64,000 bases of DNA from Rhizobiales bacterium UBA3584 (GCA_002375765.1 DFMV01000017.1:27012-91011), one strand, 5' to 3'. Counted from the first letter of the stretch, positions 26,799 through 36,713 are shown. Notes: generated from the sequence alone by a model not told the origin. Program-made: numbers and translations.

Positions 26799-27268
26799 CG
26801 CCGCCCGCCCAGGCGCCTGCCGAGCGCCGATGTTGCAAGACGCGCCCGCTCGATGCGCAAGGCAAACCCCTTCTCGTTTTCCATGAACCGCTCAAATCCC
26901 AGCTTTTCATGAAAAGCCAATGACAATTCATTGGTGCGATAGACATGGCTTTCGAGCGTCTCGATACCCTCATCCTCCATGATCGCCGCCATCCGCCGCC
27001 CGATTTCGGCCAGAACCGAAGCGTTGCGATGCGCCGGATCGACACTGAACGCACCGACAAACCAGCGCCCCTCCGCCAGCGGCCTGAAATAGGTGTGAGC
27101 CACGTGCCGGCCATCCCGCTCGACACAGATCAGTTGCGACGTCTCGAGCGATGCCGCAACCTTTTGCCGATGGTCCGCAGCATCAAACGCGTCGCCCGCC
27201 TGTGCCGTATGACCAGCCAGAACCCTCGCATCAAGCGCTACGATGGCATCAAGGAGAACGGCGCTCAT
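26795..27268 (-). CDS. GNAT family N-acetyltransferase
   Basis: A 157-residue GNAT-like protein with AYTFRPLA-type central strands ([33 protein letters not shown] at about 60-92) and C-terminal [17 protein letters not shown]. The loop [14 protein letters not shown] stands in the acetyl-CoA site. It overlaps ispG by 4 bp upstream and the second acetyltransferase by 4 bp downstream. The two look like distant relatives that have become fixed behind ispG; no functional link to isoprenoids is evident. Confidence 0.8.
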   Translation of the reverse strand: MSAVLLDAIVALDARVLAGHTAQAGDAFDAADHRQKVAASLETSQLICVERDGRHVAHTYFRPLAEGRWFVGAFSVDPAHRNASVLAEIGRRMAAIMEDEGIETLESHVYRTNELSLAFHEKLGFERFMENEKGFALRIERARLATSALGRRLGGRR

Positions 27269-28509
27269 TCCGCCGCCGGTTTGGCTCGCCCCGCCCCGAA
27301 CCGGTTTTCGATATAGTCGGCCACCATGGCCTTGAACTGGTCGGCCACATCCGCCCCCTTGAGCGTTGTCACCTTCTTGCCCTCGATAAACACCGGCGCC
27401 GAGGGCGCCTCACCGGTACCGGGCAGCGAGATGCCGATATCGGCGTGTTTGGATTCCCCCGGCCCGTTGACGATGCAGCCCATCACGGCAACGCTCATCG
27501 CCTCGACGCCGGGATATTTCTCCCGCCATTCCGGCATCGATGTCGAAAGATGATCCTGAATGTCCTTGGCCAGGGTCTGGAACGTAGTCGATGTCGTCCG
27601 CCCGCAGCCTGGACACGCGGCAACCACCGGCACGAACTGCCGGAACCCCATGGTCTGGAGCAGTTCCTGAGCGACTTTGACTTCCAGCGTCCGGTCACCG
27701 CCGGGCTCGGGCGTCAGCGAAATGCGGATCGTATCTCCGATCCCCTGCTGGAGCAGAATGCCCAGCGCAGCCGAGGAGGCAACGATCCCTTTCGATCCCA
27801 TCCCCGCCTCGGTCAGTCCCAGATGCAGCGCATAATCGCAGCGCGCCGCCAGCTCCTCATAGACCGAAATCAGTTGCTGGACGTCCGACACCTTGGTCGA
27901 CAAGATGATCTTGTCGCGCCCCATGCCCAGCTCTTCGGCCCGCTCGGCCGAAAGGATCGCCGAACGGATGATTGCTTCGCGCTGCACATGCGCCGCGCTC
28001 CAGGGCTCGGCGCGGCCTGCGTTTTCATCCATCAGAACGGTCAGCAATTCCTGGTCGAGCGACCCCCAGTTGACCCCGATCCGCACCGGTTTTTCATACC
28101 GGTTGGCGATTTCGATCATCTGGGAAAACTGCTTGTCGCGCTTGTCCTTGAACCCCACATTGCCCGGATTGATCCGGTATTTGGCTAAGGCCTCTGCACA
28201 GGCGGGATGGTCGGACAATAGCTTGTGCCCGATATAGTGGAAATCGCCCACCAGCGGCACGTCGATGCCGCGCACCATCAGCCGGTCGCGGATATGAGGC
28301 ACAGCCGCGGCGGCCTCGTCGCGGTCCACGGTGATACGGACGATCTCCGAGCCGGCTCGGGCCAGCGCCGCCACCTGCCGGACCGTGGATTCGATATCGG
28401 CGGTGTCGGTATTGGTCATCGATTGGACGACGATGGGATTGCCACCCCCGACCACAACCCCGCCGACATCGACTCCGACCGTTTTCTTGCGCTGCTCTGG
28501 ACCTGCCAT
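27265..28509 (-). CDS. ispG: (E)-4-hydroxy-3-methylbut-2-enyl-diphosphate synthase (flavodoxin)
   Basis: Penultimate enzyme of the MEP isoprenoid pathway; a [4Fe-4S] protein reducing MEcPP to HMBPP. The 414-residue product has the TIM-barrel N-terminal half ([15 protein letters not shown], then [10 protein letters not shown]) and the C-terminal iron-sulfur domain with ligand cysteines in ACPGCGRT and GCIVNGPGE. Length and motifs are those of the bacterial GcpE form. It is first in an operon with two acetyltransferase genes. Confidence 0.97.
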   Translation of the reverse strand: MAGPEQRKKTVGVDVGGVVVGGGNPIVVQSMTNTDTADIESTVRQVAALARAGSEIVRITVDRDEAAAAVPHIRDRLMVRGIDVPLVGDFHYIGHKLLSDHPACAEALAKYRINPGNVGFKDKRDKQFSQMIEIANRYEKPVRIGVNWGSLDQELLTVLMDENAGRAEPWSAAHVQREAIIRSAILSAERAEELGMGRDKIILSTKVSDVQQLISVYEELAARCDYALHLGLTEAGMGSKGIVASSAALGILLQQGIGDTIRISLTPEPGGDRTLEVKVAQELLQTMGFRQFVPVVAACPGCGRTTSTTFQTLAKDIQDHLSTSMPEWREKYPGVEAMSVAVMGCIVNGPGESKHADIGISLPGTGEAPSAPVFIEGKKVTTLKGADVADQFKAMVADYIENRFGAGRAKPAAE

Positions 28510-28583
28510 GACCCGTACTCTTTGTTCTCGCCGAACACATAAGCCCTAGCAAACATCAGTGCAATGTTGCGCCTATGCGACCA

Positions 28584-28685
28584 AGAGTGCTTCCAGGACA
28601 AGTGGCACCACTTATCCGGTTCGGAAGCGCGACCAGCAAAGACCCCGAGCGATTGAAGCGATTCCAGGAAGCGCTGAAATGCTCT
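28584..28685. repeat. Structured intergenic repeat, family A copy 1
   Basis: A 102-bp element between ispG and the YkvA-like gene. It aligns end to end with 51494-51597. It opens AGAGTGCTTCC and closes GAAATGCTCT (imperfect terminal inverted repeats). Inside are two hairpins: GGACAAGTGG-CA-CCACTTATCC and GCGATTCC-A-GGAAGCGC, each with one mismatch. Such elements are known from Rhizobiales genomes as short palindromic intergenic repeats. No coding potential. Confidence 0.85.
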
Positions 28686-28726
28686 GGCGGTCTTGAAAGG
28701 GGTTCGCCGGTCCCTATCTAAAACCC

Positions 28727-29038
28727 ATGATAAAAAATCTCGCTTCCCTCCTGCTGCCTCGCTTCCTGCGGTTTCGCAAGGAAGCGTTTCTGCTCTGGAA
28801 GGCCTTCTGGTCGCCGGGCACCCCGCTCTATCTCAAGTTCGCGACCGTTGCGGCCGCGGCCTATCTGGTCTGGCCCGTCGATCTGATTACCGATTTTATT
28901 CCGGTTCTCGGCTGGATCGATGACCTCATTCTGGTGCCGCTCATCGTCAGCTGGATCGTTTCGCGCCTGCCGGTTACAGCGCCGGTTCGTGCCCGAAGAG
29001 ACGGGCCGATCATCGATGGAACGGCGCGCAGAGTCTGA
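28727..29038 (+). CDS. YkvA family membrane protein (DUF1232)
   Basis: A 103-residue protein with the DUF1232 signature VWPVDLITDFIPVLGWIDDLI in a hydrophobic helical region, followed by a second hydrophobic stretch and a basic C-terminus. The family is widespread and of unknown function, probably inner-membrane associated. A short gap separates it from the DUF3309 gene in the same direction. Confidence 0.88.
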   Translation: MIKNLASLLLPRFLRFRKEAFLLWKAFWSPGTPLYLKFATVAAAAYLVWPVDLITDFIPVLGWIDDLILVPLIVSWIVSRLPVTAPVRARRDGPIIDGTARRV

Positions 29039-29117
29039 AAAAGCCTGTCCGCGGGAACCATTTGCCCTTCACGTAAGTTTTACAGGCCATAATGGTCACT
29101 GTGAGGGAATTTGAAAA

Positions 29118-29276
29118 ATGGGCCTTTCGACGATTCTGATTATCATTTTGATTTTGCTTTTGATCGGCGCCCTGCCCACCTGGGGATATTCGCGCGCCTG
29201 GGGCTACGGCCCCACGGGCATTCTTGGCGTCATTTTGGTTGTCGTCCTCATCCTCATGCTGATGGGCACGATCTAG
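29118..29276 (+). CDS. DUF3309 small membrane protein
   Basis: A 52-residue protein: ATG at 29118, stop TAG at 29274-29276, with GAGG about 11 nt upstream. It has two hydrophobic helices (LSTILIIILILLLIGALP and GILGVILVVVLILMLMG) joined by WGYSRAWGYGPTG. This two-helix hairpin with a glycine/tryptophan-rich turn is the DUF3309 family, common in alphaproteobacteria and of unknown function. Followed by two hairpin terminators. Confidence 0.85.
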   Translation: MGLSTILIIILILLLIGALPTWGYSRAWGYGPTGILGVILVVVLILMLMGTI

Positions 29277-29284
29277 CGCTTTGG

Positions 29285-29313
29285 CGACCCGCGTTTCCTT
29301 CCGGCGCGGGTCG
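29285..29313 (+). terminator. Hairpin after the DUF3309 gene
   Basis: CGACCCGCG (29285-29293) pairs perfectly with CGCGGGTCG (29305-29313), followed by TCCTTTCCC. It lies 8 bp after the DUF3309 stop. The T-tract is weak, so termination may be completed by the second hairpin at 29366. Confidence 0.65.
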
Positions 29314-29365
29314 TCCTTTCCCGGTTTTGTCCGGACTTTATGATTGATCTCCTCCCCCTTGCCTT

Positions 29366-29397
29366 GGACGGCCCGGATTTCCGCGCCGTCCTTTTTC
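29366..29397 (+). terminator. Intrinsic terminator, second in tandem
   Basis: GGACGGC (29366-29372) pairs with GCCGTCC (29385-29391), then TTTTTCTT. Positioned between the rightward DUF3309 gene and the leftward pyc gene, it stops rightward read-through into pyc. Confidence 0.7.
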
Positions 29398-29431
29398 TTG
29401 GCCGGGAGCATGGCCCAATGAGAGGTTTTGG

Positions 29432-32400
29432 CTATTCGATGCGGACCAAAAGATCCTTTGCATCGATTTGATCGCCGGGCTTGACCAGGACTTCGGCCAC
29501 CGTCCCGTCCGCCTCGGCGTGCAGGGCGGTTTCCATCTTCATCGCCTCGATCGAGAGCAGCACGTCGCCCGCCTGAACTCTCTGGCCGGCCTGAACGGCC
29601 AGTGACGAGATGACCCCCGGCATGGGCGCCCCGACCTGCTTGGCATCCCCCGCTACGGCCTTGGGCCGGGCAACGATGTCGCCGGCCTTGAGCCGATCGG
29701 GAACGGCAACGGCGCGCGGCTGACCGTTGAGGTCGAAAAACACCCGCACCATGCCCTTTTCATTGGTTTCCGATTGTCCGAGGAACTGGACCACCATGGT
29801 CTTGCCCTTTTCCAGATCGACGAGAATCTCGTCGGCCGGATTGAGCCCGTAGAAATAGACAGGGGTCGGCAGCACTTCGGTCGGGCCGTAAAGCTCCTGC
29901 GCCTTGGCGAACTCGGCAAAAACCTTCGGATACATCAGATACGAGGCGAGCCGGAAATCATCGATTTCCATCCCCGAGACCTCCTCGGCCTTCTTGCGCT
30001 CCGCTTCAAGGTCGGCCGGCGCGAGACCCTTGCCGGGCCGCTCGGTCAGAGCCTTCTTGCCTTTCAGGACCTTCTTTTGCAGCGCCTCGGGAAACCCGCC
30101 GGTCGGCTGGCCCAGATCCCCGGCAAAGAACCCCACGACCGAATCGGGGAAAGAGACGTCCTTGTCGGGATTTTCCACATCGGCGCGCTTGAGGCCCGAA
30201 GACACCATGGCCAGCGCCATGTCGCCCACAACCTTCGAGCTTGGCGTCACCTTGACGATATCGCCAAACATCTGGTTGACGTCGGCATAGGTCTGGGCAA
30301 CCTCGTGCCAGCGGGTTTCCAGCCCCATCGAGCGGGCCTGTTCCTTGAGATTGGTGAACTGCCCGCCCGGCATTTCGTGCAGATAGACCTCGGAAGCGCC
30401 GCCCTTCAAGTCACTCTCAAAGGCGCGATACTGGGTGCGCACCGCTTCCCAGTAAAACGAGATTTCCCGTATCGCCTTGGGCGAAAGCTGCGAATCGCGC
30501 TCGGTTCCCTCAAGCGCGGCCACCAGCGATCCAAGCGTGGGCTGGCTCGTGGTGCCCGAAAACGAGTCCATCGCCGCATCCACGGCATCCACACCCGCCT
30601 CGCAGGCCGCCAGAACCGTCGCCGCCGAAGCCCCCGAGGTATCGTGCGTGTGGAAATGGATCGGCAGCCCGATCTCGTCCTTGAGCGTCGCGAACAGCTT
30701 TTTGGCCGCCGGCGCCTTCATCACCCCGGCCATGTCCTTGATGCCCAGCACATGCGCGCCCGCAGCTTCGAGTTCCTTGGCCAGCCCAACGTAATATTTG
30801 AGGTCGTATTTGGCCCGGTCCGGGTCGAGCATGTCGCCGGTGTAGCACACAACGCCCTCGCAGACCTTGCCGCTCTCGATCACCGCATCCATGGCCACCC
30901 GCATGTTCTCGACCCAGTTCAGGCAGTCGAACACCCGGAAGATATCGATCCCGCCCTCGGCAGCCTTTTTGACGAAGAACTGCACCACATTGTCGGGATA
31001 ATTGGTGTAGCCCACACCATTGGCGCCACGCAGCAGCATCTGGGTCAGGATATTGGGCGCACCCTCGCGGATCTTTTTCAGCCGCTCCCAGGGGTCTTCG
31101 TTCAGAAACCGCATGGAAACGTCAAACGTTGCCCCGCCCCAGCATTCGAGCGAGAACAGGTCCGGCAAGCCGCGGCTATAGGCCTTGGCGATCTTTTCCA
31201 TGTCGAACGTGCGCATGCGCGTGGCCAGAAGGCTCTGGTGCCCGTCGCGCATCGTCGTGTCGGTGAACAGCACCCGGCTTTGCGCCTTCATCCAGTCGGC
31301 CAGCCCCTTGGCGCCGTCGCGCTCGAGGATTTGCCGGCTGCCTTCGACCACCGAAAGCGGCGGATATTCCGGCACCACAGGCGCCGCCGCATTTGCCGGC
31401 GGCCTGGGCCGATCGCGCACTTCGGGGTGCCCGTTCACCGTCACATCGGCAATATAGGTCAAAAGCTTGGTCGCCCGGTCCTTGCGCTTTTCGATATCGA
31501 ACAGTTCGGGCGTCGTGTCGATGAACCGGGTCGTATAGGTGTTGTCGCAGAATTTGGGGTGCGAGATGATGTTTTCGAGGAACGCCAGATTGGTCGAAAC
31601 CCCGCGAATGCGGAACTCGCGCAGCGCCCGGTCCATCCGTGCAATCGCTTCCTCGGGCGTCGGCGCCCAGCAGGTCACCTTTTCCAAGAGCGGGTCGTAG
31701 AACCGCGTGATGATCGCGCCCGAATAGGCCGTCCCGCCATCGAGCCGCACCCCGAACCCGGTCGCCCCGCGATAGGCGGTGATCCGGCCGTAATCGGGGA
31801 TGAAGTTTTCTTCGGGGTCCTCGGTGGTCACCCGGCATTGCAGCGCATGGCCGTGCAAGACAATGTCTTTTTGCTCAGGCACCCCCGATTGTGGCGTCCC
31901 GATCACCGCCCCGTCCATCACCCTGATCTGGGCCTTGACGATATCGATGCCCGTCACCTCTTCGGTCACGGTATGTTCGACCTGGATGCGCGGATTGACC
32001 TCGATGAAATAGAACTCGTCGGTCTGGGCATCCATCAGGAACTCGACAGTCCCCGCGCAACGATAATTTGCTTCATTGCCCAGCTTCAGCGCCGCGTCGG
32101 TCAGCGCCTTGCGGGTCTCTTCCGAAAGATAAGGCGCCGGCGCCCGCTCAACCACCTTCTGGTTGCGCCGCTGCACCGAACAGTCGCGCTCGAACAGATG
32201 CACCAGATTGCCATGATCGTCGCCAAGCAATTGCACCTCGACGTGCCGGGCCTTTTCGACGAGCTTTTCGAGATACATCTCGTCCTTGCCGAACGCCGCC
32301 TTGGCCTCGCGCTTGCCCTCGGACACTTCGGCCCGCAACTGCTTGGGATCGGTGATGCGCCGCATGCCGCGCCCGCCCCCGCCCCAGCTTGCCTTGAGCA

Positions 32401-32872
32401 TCAGGGGATAACCGATCGCATCGGCCATTTTGGCCACTTCATCGAGATCGTCGGGCAATGGGTCCGTGGCAGGAACCACCGGCACGCCCGCCTTGATCGC
32501 CATGTTGCGCGCCGCGACCTTGTTGCCCAGATCGCGCATGGTCTGCGCTTTCGGCCCGATAAAGATGATCCCGGCATCTTCGCACGCATCGGCAAACTCG
32601 GGACTTTCCGACAGGAGCCCGTAACCGGGATGGATCGCATCGGCGCCCGAAATCCGCGCCACGCGGATATATTCGTCGATCTGCAGATAGGCTTCCACCG
32701 GCCCCTTGCCCTGCCCGATCAGATAGGCCTCGTCCGCCTTGAACCGGTGCAGCGCCAGCTTGTCCTCCTCGGCAAACACCGCAACCGTTTTCAGCCCCAG
32801 CTCGTTGGCGGCCCGGAACACCCGGATCGCAATCTCAGAGCGGTTGGCGACGAGAATCTTCTTGATCGTCAT
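29432..32872 (-). CDS. pyc: Pyruvate carboxylase
   Basis: Anaplerotic, biotin-dependent carboxylation of pyruvate to oxaloacetate. The single 1146-residue chain has all domains in order. The biotin carboxylase (about 1-450) has the ATP-grasp loop SWGGGGRGM and EVNPRIQVEHTVTEE. The carboxyltransferase TIM barrel (about 530-810) has TTMRDGHQSLLATRMR and HFHTHDTSG. The PYC tetramerisation region follows, then a C-terminal biotinyl domain with IEAMKMET, whose Lys is biotinylated. Full family length; monocistronic. Upstream (32873-33142) there is no gene, only a repeat fragment. Confidence 0.98.
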   Translation of the reverse strand: MTIKKILVANRSEIAIRVFRAANELGLKTVAVFAEEDKLALHRFKADEAYLIGQGKGPVEAYLQIDEYIRVARISGADAIHPGYGLLSESPEFADACEDAGIIFIGPKAQTMRDLGNKVAARNMAIKAGVPVVPATDPLPDDLDEVAKMADAIGYPLMLKASWGGGGRGMRRITDPKQLRAEVSEGKREAKAAFGKDEMYLEKLVEKARHVEVQLLGDDHGNLVHLFERDCSVQRRNQKVVERAPAPYLSEETRKALTDAALKLGNEANYRCAGTVEFLMDAQTDEFYFIEVNPRIQVEHTVTEEVTGIDIVKAQIRVMDGAVIGTPQSGVPEQKDIVLHGHALQCRVTTEDPEENFIPDYGRITAYRGATGFGVRLDGGTAYSGAIITRFYDPLLEKVTCWAPTPEEAIARMDRALREFRIRGVSTNLAFLENIISHPKFCDNTYTTRFIDTTPELFDIEKRKDRATKLLTYIADVTVNGHPEVRDRPRPPANAAAPVVPEYPPLSVVEGSRQILERDGAKGLADWMKAQSRVLFTDTTMRDGHQSLLATRMRTFDMEKIAKAYSRGLPDLFSLECWGGATFDVSMRFLNEDPWERLKKIREGAPNILTQMLLRGANGVGYTNYPDNVVQFFVKKAAEGGIDIFRVFDCLNWVENMRVAMDAVIESGKVCEGVVCYTGDMLDPDRAKYDLKYYVGLAKELEAAGAHVLGIKDMAGVMKAPAAKKLFATLKDEIGLPIHFHTHDTSGASAATVLAACEAGVDAVDAAMDSFSGTTSQPTLGSLVAALEGTERDSQLSPKAIREISFYWEAVRTQYRAFESDLKGGASEVYLHEMPGGQFTNLKEQARSMGLETRWHEVAQTYADVNQMFGDIVKVTPSSKVVGDMALAMVSSGLKRADVENPDKDVSFPDSVVGFFAGDLGQPTGGFPEALQKKVLKGKKALTERPGKGLAPADLEAERKKAEEVSGMEIDDFRLASYLMYPKVFAEFAKAQELYGPTEVLPTPVYFYGLNPADEILVDLEKGKTMVVQFLGQSETNEKGMVRVFFDLNGQPRAVAVPDRLKAGDIVARPKAVAGDAKQVGAPMPGVISSLAVQAGQRVQAGDVLLSIEAMKMETALHAEADGTVAEVLVKPGDQIDAKDLLVRIE

Positions 32873-32943
32873 GGACTGGGAAACCCCCTGCTAGAGCGTG
32901 CCCGGATCGGTGGACACTATATTGGTTAGGATAAGCGCCTCCA

Positions 32944-32990
32944 GCCAAAAAGCGGAACCGGTTTTGCCGTTCGGGCGCACGATGAGACAA
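32944..32990. repeat. Intergenic repeat, family B copy 1
   Basis: The segment with GGAACCGGTTTTGCCGTTCGG between pyc and the DUF442 gene matches, in opposite orientation, 40378-40428 in the livF-livH gap. The following bases (ACGACTTGGATCATTTCC) resemble the outer end of family A repeats, so this may be a diverged variant. No gene is present in 32873-33142. Confidence 0.55.
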
Positions 32991-33142
32991 CGACTTGGAT
33001 CATTTCCACAATTGAACGAAAGACGGAAACATTCCGGCCGGGCCTGAGATACACGGGATACGCGTCCGCTGATCGTAATGTCCTAACCAGGCCGGCCGCA
33101 AGAAAGACGGACCGAAGGGAAAATATCCCTTCCGCCACCCGA

Positions 33143-33601
33143 TCAGGAGATCGGTTTGTCCAGATGGGCGGCCAGATGGCTCATGTCGTAGCCGGCCTTG
33201 GCAGCGGAATCGATGATCACATCCGAAGGGTCAGTGCCCGCCTGGCTGAGCGCCCACAGCGTTGTCGAGCGCGTGCCCGAGCGGCAAAACGCAAACACCG
33301 GCCCATCGCTCTCGTCCATTGCGGCGCGGGTGGCGGCCACCATGTCCGGGGTCACGCCCTCGCGGCCCATGGGAATTTCATAATAGCCAAGGCCCGCGGC
33401 CTTTGCCGCTGCCGCGATTTCGGCACCCGCCGGCTGGTCGGGCGCCTCGCCATCGGGGCGGTTGTTGATGATCGAGACAAAGCCCGCCTGTTTGATCGTC
33501 TCGATATCGGACGGCAGGATCTGCCCCGAAACGCTCACGCGGTCATTTATCTTCCTGATATCCAAAACCCGTTCTCCCTGGCGCGGAAAAGTTCCCATCA
33601 C
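33143..33601 (-). CDS. DUF442/TIGR01244 family phosphatase-fold protein
   Basis: A 152-residue protein with the DUF442 (Blh-type) core: SVSGQILPSDIETIKQAGF, then IINNRPDGEAPDQP, and the active-site-like loop FCRSGTRSTTLW. The loop resembles the dual-specificity phosphatase P-loop but has four rather than five residues between Cys and Arg, as is normal in this family. Homologues are linked to sulfur metabolism or fused to beta-lactamase-like persulfide dioxygenases; no such partner is adjacent. A TTG at about codon 13 (LDIRKINDRV) is an alternative start. Confidence 0.85.
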   Translation of the reverse strand: MMGTFPRQGERVLDIRKINDRVSVSGQILPSDIETIKQAGFVSIINNRPDGEAPDQPAGAEIAAAAKAAGLGYYEIPMGREGVTPDMVAATRAAMDESDGPVFAFCRSGTRSTTLWALSQAGTDPSDVIIDSAAKAGYDMSHLAAHLDKPIS

Positions 33602-33654
33602 TCACCGCTCTTATAGCCATCAAGGCCACCGGTGCGCAACAGAGCCCATAAGGG

Positions 33655-35184
33655 TCAGGCTGCTTTGACATCCGCGTCCTGGGGACCCATCGCAGCTTCA
33701 AGCGGCGCTGGCCGGCCCAAAAGAAAGCCCTGGAACCCCGTACAGCCCAGCCCCACCAGTGCCGCATGCTGCTCGGGCGTTTCCACGCCCTCGGCAATCA
33801 CCTCGATCCCCAGCCCCTGGGCAATCTTGCAGATCGATTCAACGATCATCGAATCCACGGGCCGCGAGGTGATCTCGGACACATACGCCCTGTCGATTTT
33901 CAGGATATCAAAGGAGAGATCGCGCAGATATCCAAGGCTGGCATGCCCGGCCCCGAAATCATCGACCGCAATTCGTACCCCCAGCGCCCGCAGGAATTCC
34001 AGATTGGTCCGTTCGACCGAATTCTTGTGCAAGGGCGCCGTCTCGGTGATCTCGACGATGAACCGTTCGCCCAGCAGTCCGGCGGCGGCAATCTCCTCGG
34101 CAAAGCGCGCCGCATAGTCGGGATGGCGCAATTCGGCCGCCGAAACGTTGATCGCCACAACGTCGGTCGGCAATCGTGAAACGTCGGCGCACACCCGCCG
34201 CAAAACCCATTGCCCCAGCTTGGCGATCAGATCGGACTGTTCGGCGATCGGCACGAACGCCCCCGGCGAAATCATCCCGCGCACCGAATGGCGCCAGCGC
34301 ACCAGCGCCTCCACCGATCGCTTGCGTCCGTCCCTGCCGAAAACCGGTTGATAATGGATTTCTAGCTCATCCATCAGGATCGCCGCCCGCAATTCGCGCT
34401 CGATAAATCGCTGATAGCGTTCCTCGCTCAGCAATTCGCGCTCGAAGGCGATCACTCTGCCGCGCCCGCCATTTTTACCTTTGTAAAGCGCCAGATCGGC
34501 CTTCGAGATCAGCGTATCGGCATCCCCCGCGTCGCCGGGCGCCGTTGCAATGCCCATGGTGGCCGAAAGCCGCGTGTCGCGTCCGGCCAGCGGCGCCGGA
34601 CGGTCGAGCGCTTCGAGCACCCGCTCTCCCAGCCGCTTCAGCGCGGCCTTGGAGCTGACCCCGGCCAGAGCGAGAGCGAATTCGTCCCCGCCCAGCCGGC
34701 CGATCACCGCTCCGGGCACAAGGTCCTCAAGCGTGCGCACCAGCCGCACCAGCGCCTGGTCCCCCGCCGCATGCCCCGTTCCGTCGTTGATCGCTTTGAG
34801 ATGATCCATGTCGATCTGGATATAGGCCACGGGCATCCGCTCGGCGGCCCGCACCATCTCACGCAGCCGGTCGAGAAAATATTTGCGGTTGAAAGCGCCC
34901 GTCAGCGCGTCGCGGTTGAGCGAAGCCAGCAATTCGCGCCGCTGCGCTTCGGCAAGCACCAGTGCTCTGCGCAGGGAGAAATAGCCCCAGATCACGACGG
35001 CCAGAAGCGCCATCCCGCCCATCGCCACCGCCGGCAGCGCCACGCTCTCGTGCGACAGCCCCAGCCATCGGGCAATCAGCGCTTCAACAGCAGCAACCGC
35101 GATCAGGCAACCGGCGCCACCCGCGGCCAACGCAGTGCCACGATAAACGGCCAGGATATTGGTGAGGGAAAGTTCTGTACGCAT
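33655..35184 (-). CDS. GGDEF-EAL c-di-GMP signalling protein
   Basis: A 509-residue inner-membrane protein with two N-terminal helices (about 12-38 and 48-70), a GGDEF domain (about 85-245) and an EAL domain (about 260-500). The cyclase motif is intact (RLGGDEFALAL). The phosphodiesterase motifs are also intact: EALVRWRH, NVSAAEL, EITET, DDFGAG, KIDRAYV and AEGVET. It could therefore be bifunctional; which activity dominates cannot be told. It has no periplasmic sensor domain, only a very short loop. A PilZ effector lies at 19859. Confidence 0.95.
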   Translation of the reverse strand: MRTELSLTNILAVYRGTALAAGGAGCLIAVAAVEALIARWLGLSHESVALPAVAMGGMALLAVVIWGYFSLRRALVLAEAQRRELLASLNRDALTGAFNRKYFLDRLREMVRAAERMPVAYIQIDMDHLKAINDGTGHAAGDQALVRLVRTLEDLVPGAVIGRLGGDEFALALAGVSSKAALKRLGERVLEALDRPAPLAGRDTRLSATMGIATAPGDAGDADTLISKADLALYKGKNGGRGRVIAFERELLSEERYQRFIERELRAAILMDELEIHYQPVFGRDGRKRSVEALVRWRHSVRGMISPGAFVPIAEQSDLIAKLGQWVLRRVCADVSRLPTDVVAINVSAAELRHPDYAARFAEEIAAAGLLGERFIVEITETAPLHKNSVERTNLEFLRALGVRIAVDDFGAGHASLGYLRDLSFDILKIDRAYVSEITSRPVDSMIVESICKIAQGLGIEVIAEGVETPEQHAALVGLGCTGFQGFLLGRPAPLEAAMGPQDADVKAA

Positions 35185-35383
35185 GCAACGCCACGACCAC
35201 TTGTTCGACCGGACCTTACGGGCCCGGCTTTAACGGGGAGTGAACGCCGCTGGATATATTTCTATGAAATCAATAGCTTAAGCTTAGCACGAGAACAAAA
35301 CCCTGCAATCTTTCAGTGTCGGCCCGCTGTGTTACAGTCTTGCGACAATGGTGCGATCAGCCGTCCTGATGGTTAGCGTTTTC

Positions 35384-36472
35384 TTATTGGGTCTCATCCT
35401 CGCCTGCCGGCACCGTGTCAGCGCCATTGCCCACCCAGCCCTGCCAGATATCTTGTCCCGTGATGAGAAAATGCTGCGCCACGGCCTCCGGGCTCGCCTC
35501 GTTCTCGGCCTGCCAGGCCAAGAGCCGGTTCATTTCATCAAGCGGCATCGAAGCCCGCGCCAAATAATCGGCAATGTCGGGCGTATCGGAAAACACCCAT
35601 TCGGCCACGGCGATCACGACCGTGTCGGGCGCAAATCCCGATCCGCCGAACGGCACGCAATCGCGGATCGCCATGCATTGGGCATTGCCGGCATCGAACC
35701 CGCCCATGTCGAGCGGCACCAGATCGAGCCGGTCGATCAACGCGTTGGGCTGCCAATAATAGGTCAGAACGGGCCGGCGCTGGCTCACCGCATCGGTCAG
35801 CGCCCCGTCCATGGCGAACCTGTCAAGCGGCTCGACGATATCGAAGCGCTCATCAAGGCCCAGCCCCGCCGCCATGTTCCTGTTGATGATTGCGCAGGCC
35901 CACTCGGCCGGACATGAGTGGAGCTTGGCGCGGCTTTCGCCCGCCGGAACGAACACCTGCCAGTGATCCAGGATATCGCTTGCGCCATCCAGCCCACGAT
36001 TGTTTTCGATGACATAGGAGGGCACGAACCACGCTTCGAGCGGCCCACCGCTAAAGGCCGGTGCTGCGGCCCTGGCGCTGCGCGCCTGCATCGCCCCGTT
36101 CCACACTTCGGCCTGGCGTGACACCCACAACTCCGGCGCCACCGCCGGCTGTTGCGTCGTCGCCATCGACGAGAGCATTGCCTCGGGCTCGCCGGGCACC
36201 AGCCGCACCGCGCATTGATATTCGGCGCGCAGCAGCGTGGCGTGGATATTGGCTAAGATTGCCGCCGAGGGCCAGCCCATCTCGGCAATGGTGATCTCGG
36301 CCGTGCCGCACGGCGCGGGTGGAGCGGAGGCATCGGTGTGTTCCGACCCGTCCGGGCGCTCCTCGCCCGCCCGCGCGCCGCCGGTGGTATCGAGCGTCTG
36401 GATTTGCGCCGGAGCGGCCATCGGTGCGAGATTCAGCGCCGCCACAAGCAACAGGACCTTCTTAGCGCGCAT
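35384..36472 (-). CDS. Glycine betaine/choline-type (OpuAC) substrate-binding protein, orphan
   Basis: From the ATG at 36472 the product is 362 residues with a signal peptide (MRAKKVLLLVAALNLAPMAA). A low-complexity acidic/Pro linker follows, then an OpuAC-like domain: TAEITIAEMGWPSAAILANIHATLL, a Trp-rich region typical of quaternary-amine binding cages (LEAWFVPSYVIENN, PVLTYYWQPNALID), and C-terminal MNRLLAWQAENEASPEAVAQHFL. No permease or ATPase gene is adjacent, so it must work with a transporter elsewhere or as a sensor. Extra cysteines (about six) are unusual for such proteins. Confidence 0.82.
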   Translation of the reverse strand: MRAKKVLLLVAALNLAPMAAPAQIQTLDTTGGARAGEERPDGSEHTDASAPPAPCGTAEITIAEMGWPSAAILANIHATLLRAEYQCAVRLVPGEPEAMLSSMATTQQPAVAPELWVSRQAEVWNGAMQARSARAAAPAFSGGPLEAWFVPSYVIENNRGLDGASDILDHWQVFVPAGESRAKLHSCPAEWACAIINRNMAAGLGLDERFDIVEPLDRFAMDGALTDAVSQRRPVLTYYWQPNALIDRLDLVPLDMGGFDAGNAQCMAIRDCVPFGGSGFAPDTVVIAVAEWVFSDTPDIADYLARASMPLDEMNRLLAWQAENEASPEAVAQHFLITGQDIWQGWVGNGADTVPAGEDETQ

Positions 36473-36713
36473 CGGCTGTCCCGGCCTCCCTGGATGGACA
36501 AAGATCATAACTGGCAAAAGCCCGCCCGTTAAGCAACTGTAGGCTCACGAAAATTCCTGCCAAAACCTGATGACTCCATAAACGCAACTGTGCAATGGTA
36601 TCGCTTGGAGCGGGTCCAGCGAGTGGGCCTTTTTCCTGTTGGGCTGCCCGAACCGAAAAGATCGCCAAGCGGCACGGGAGGGGCATGGCACGACCAAACT
36701 TTTGAGGGATATC

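Noticed and set aside
29774..32929. 1051-residue open frame on the + strand opposite pyc
   Set aside because: Antisense shadow of pyruvate carboxylase caused by GC-rich codon bias; no recognisable domain, and pyc is intact over the same bases.
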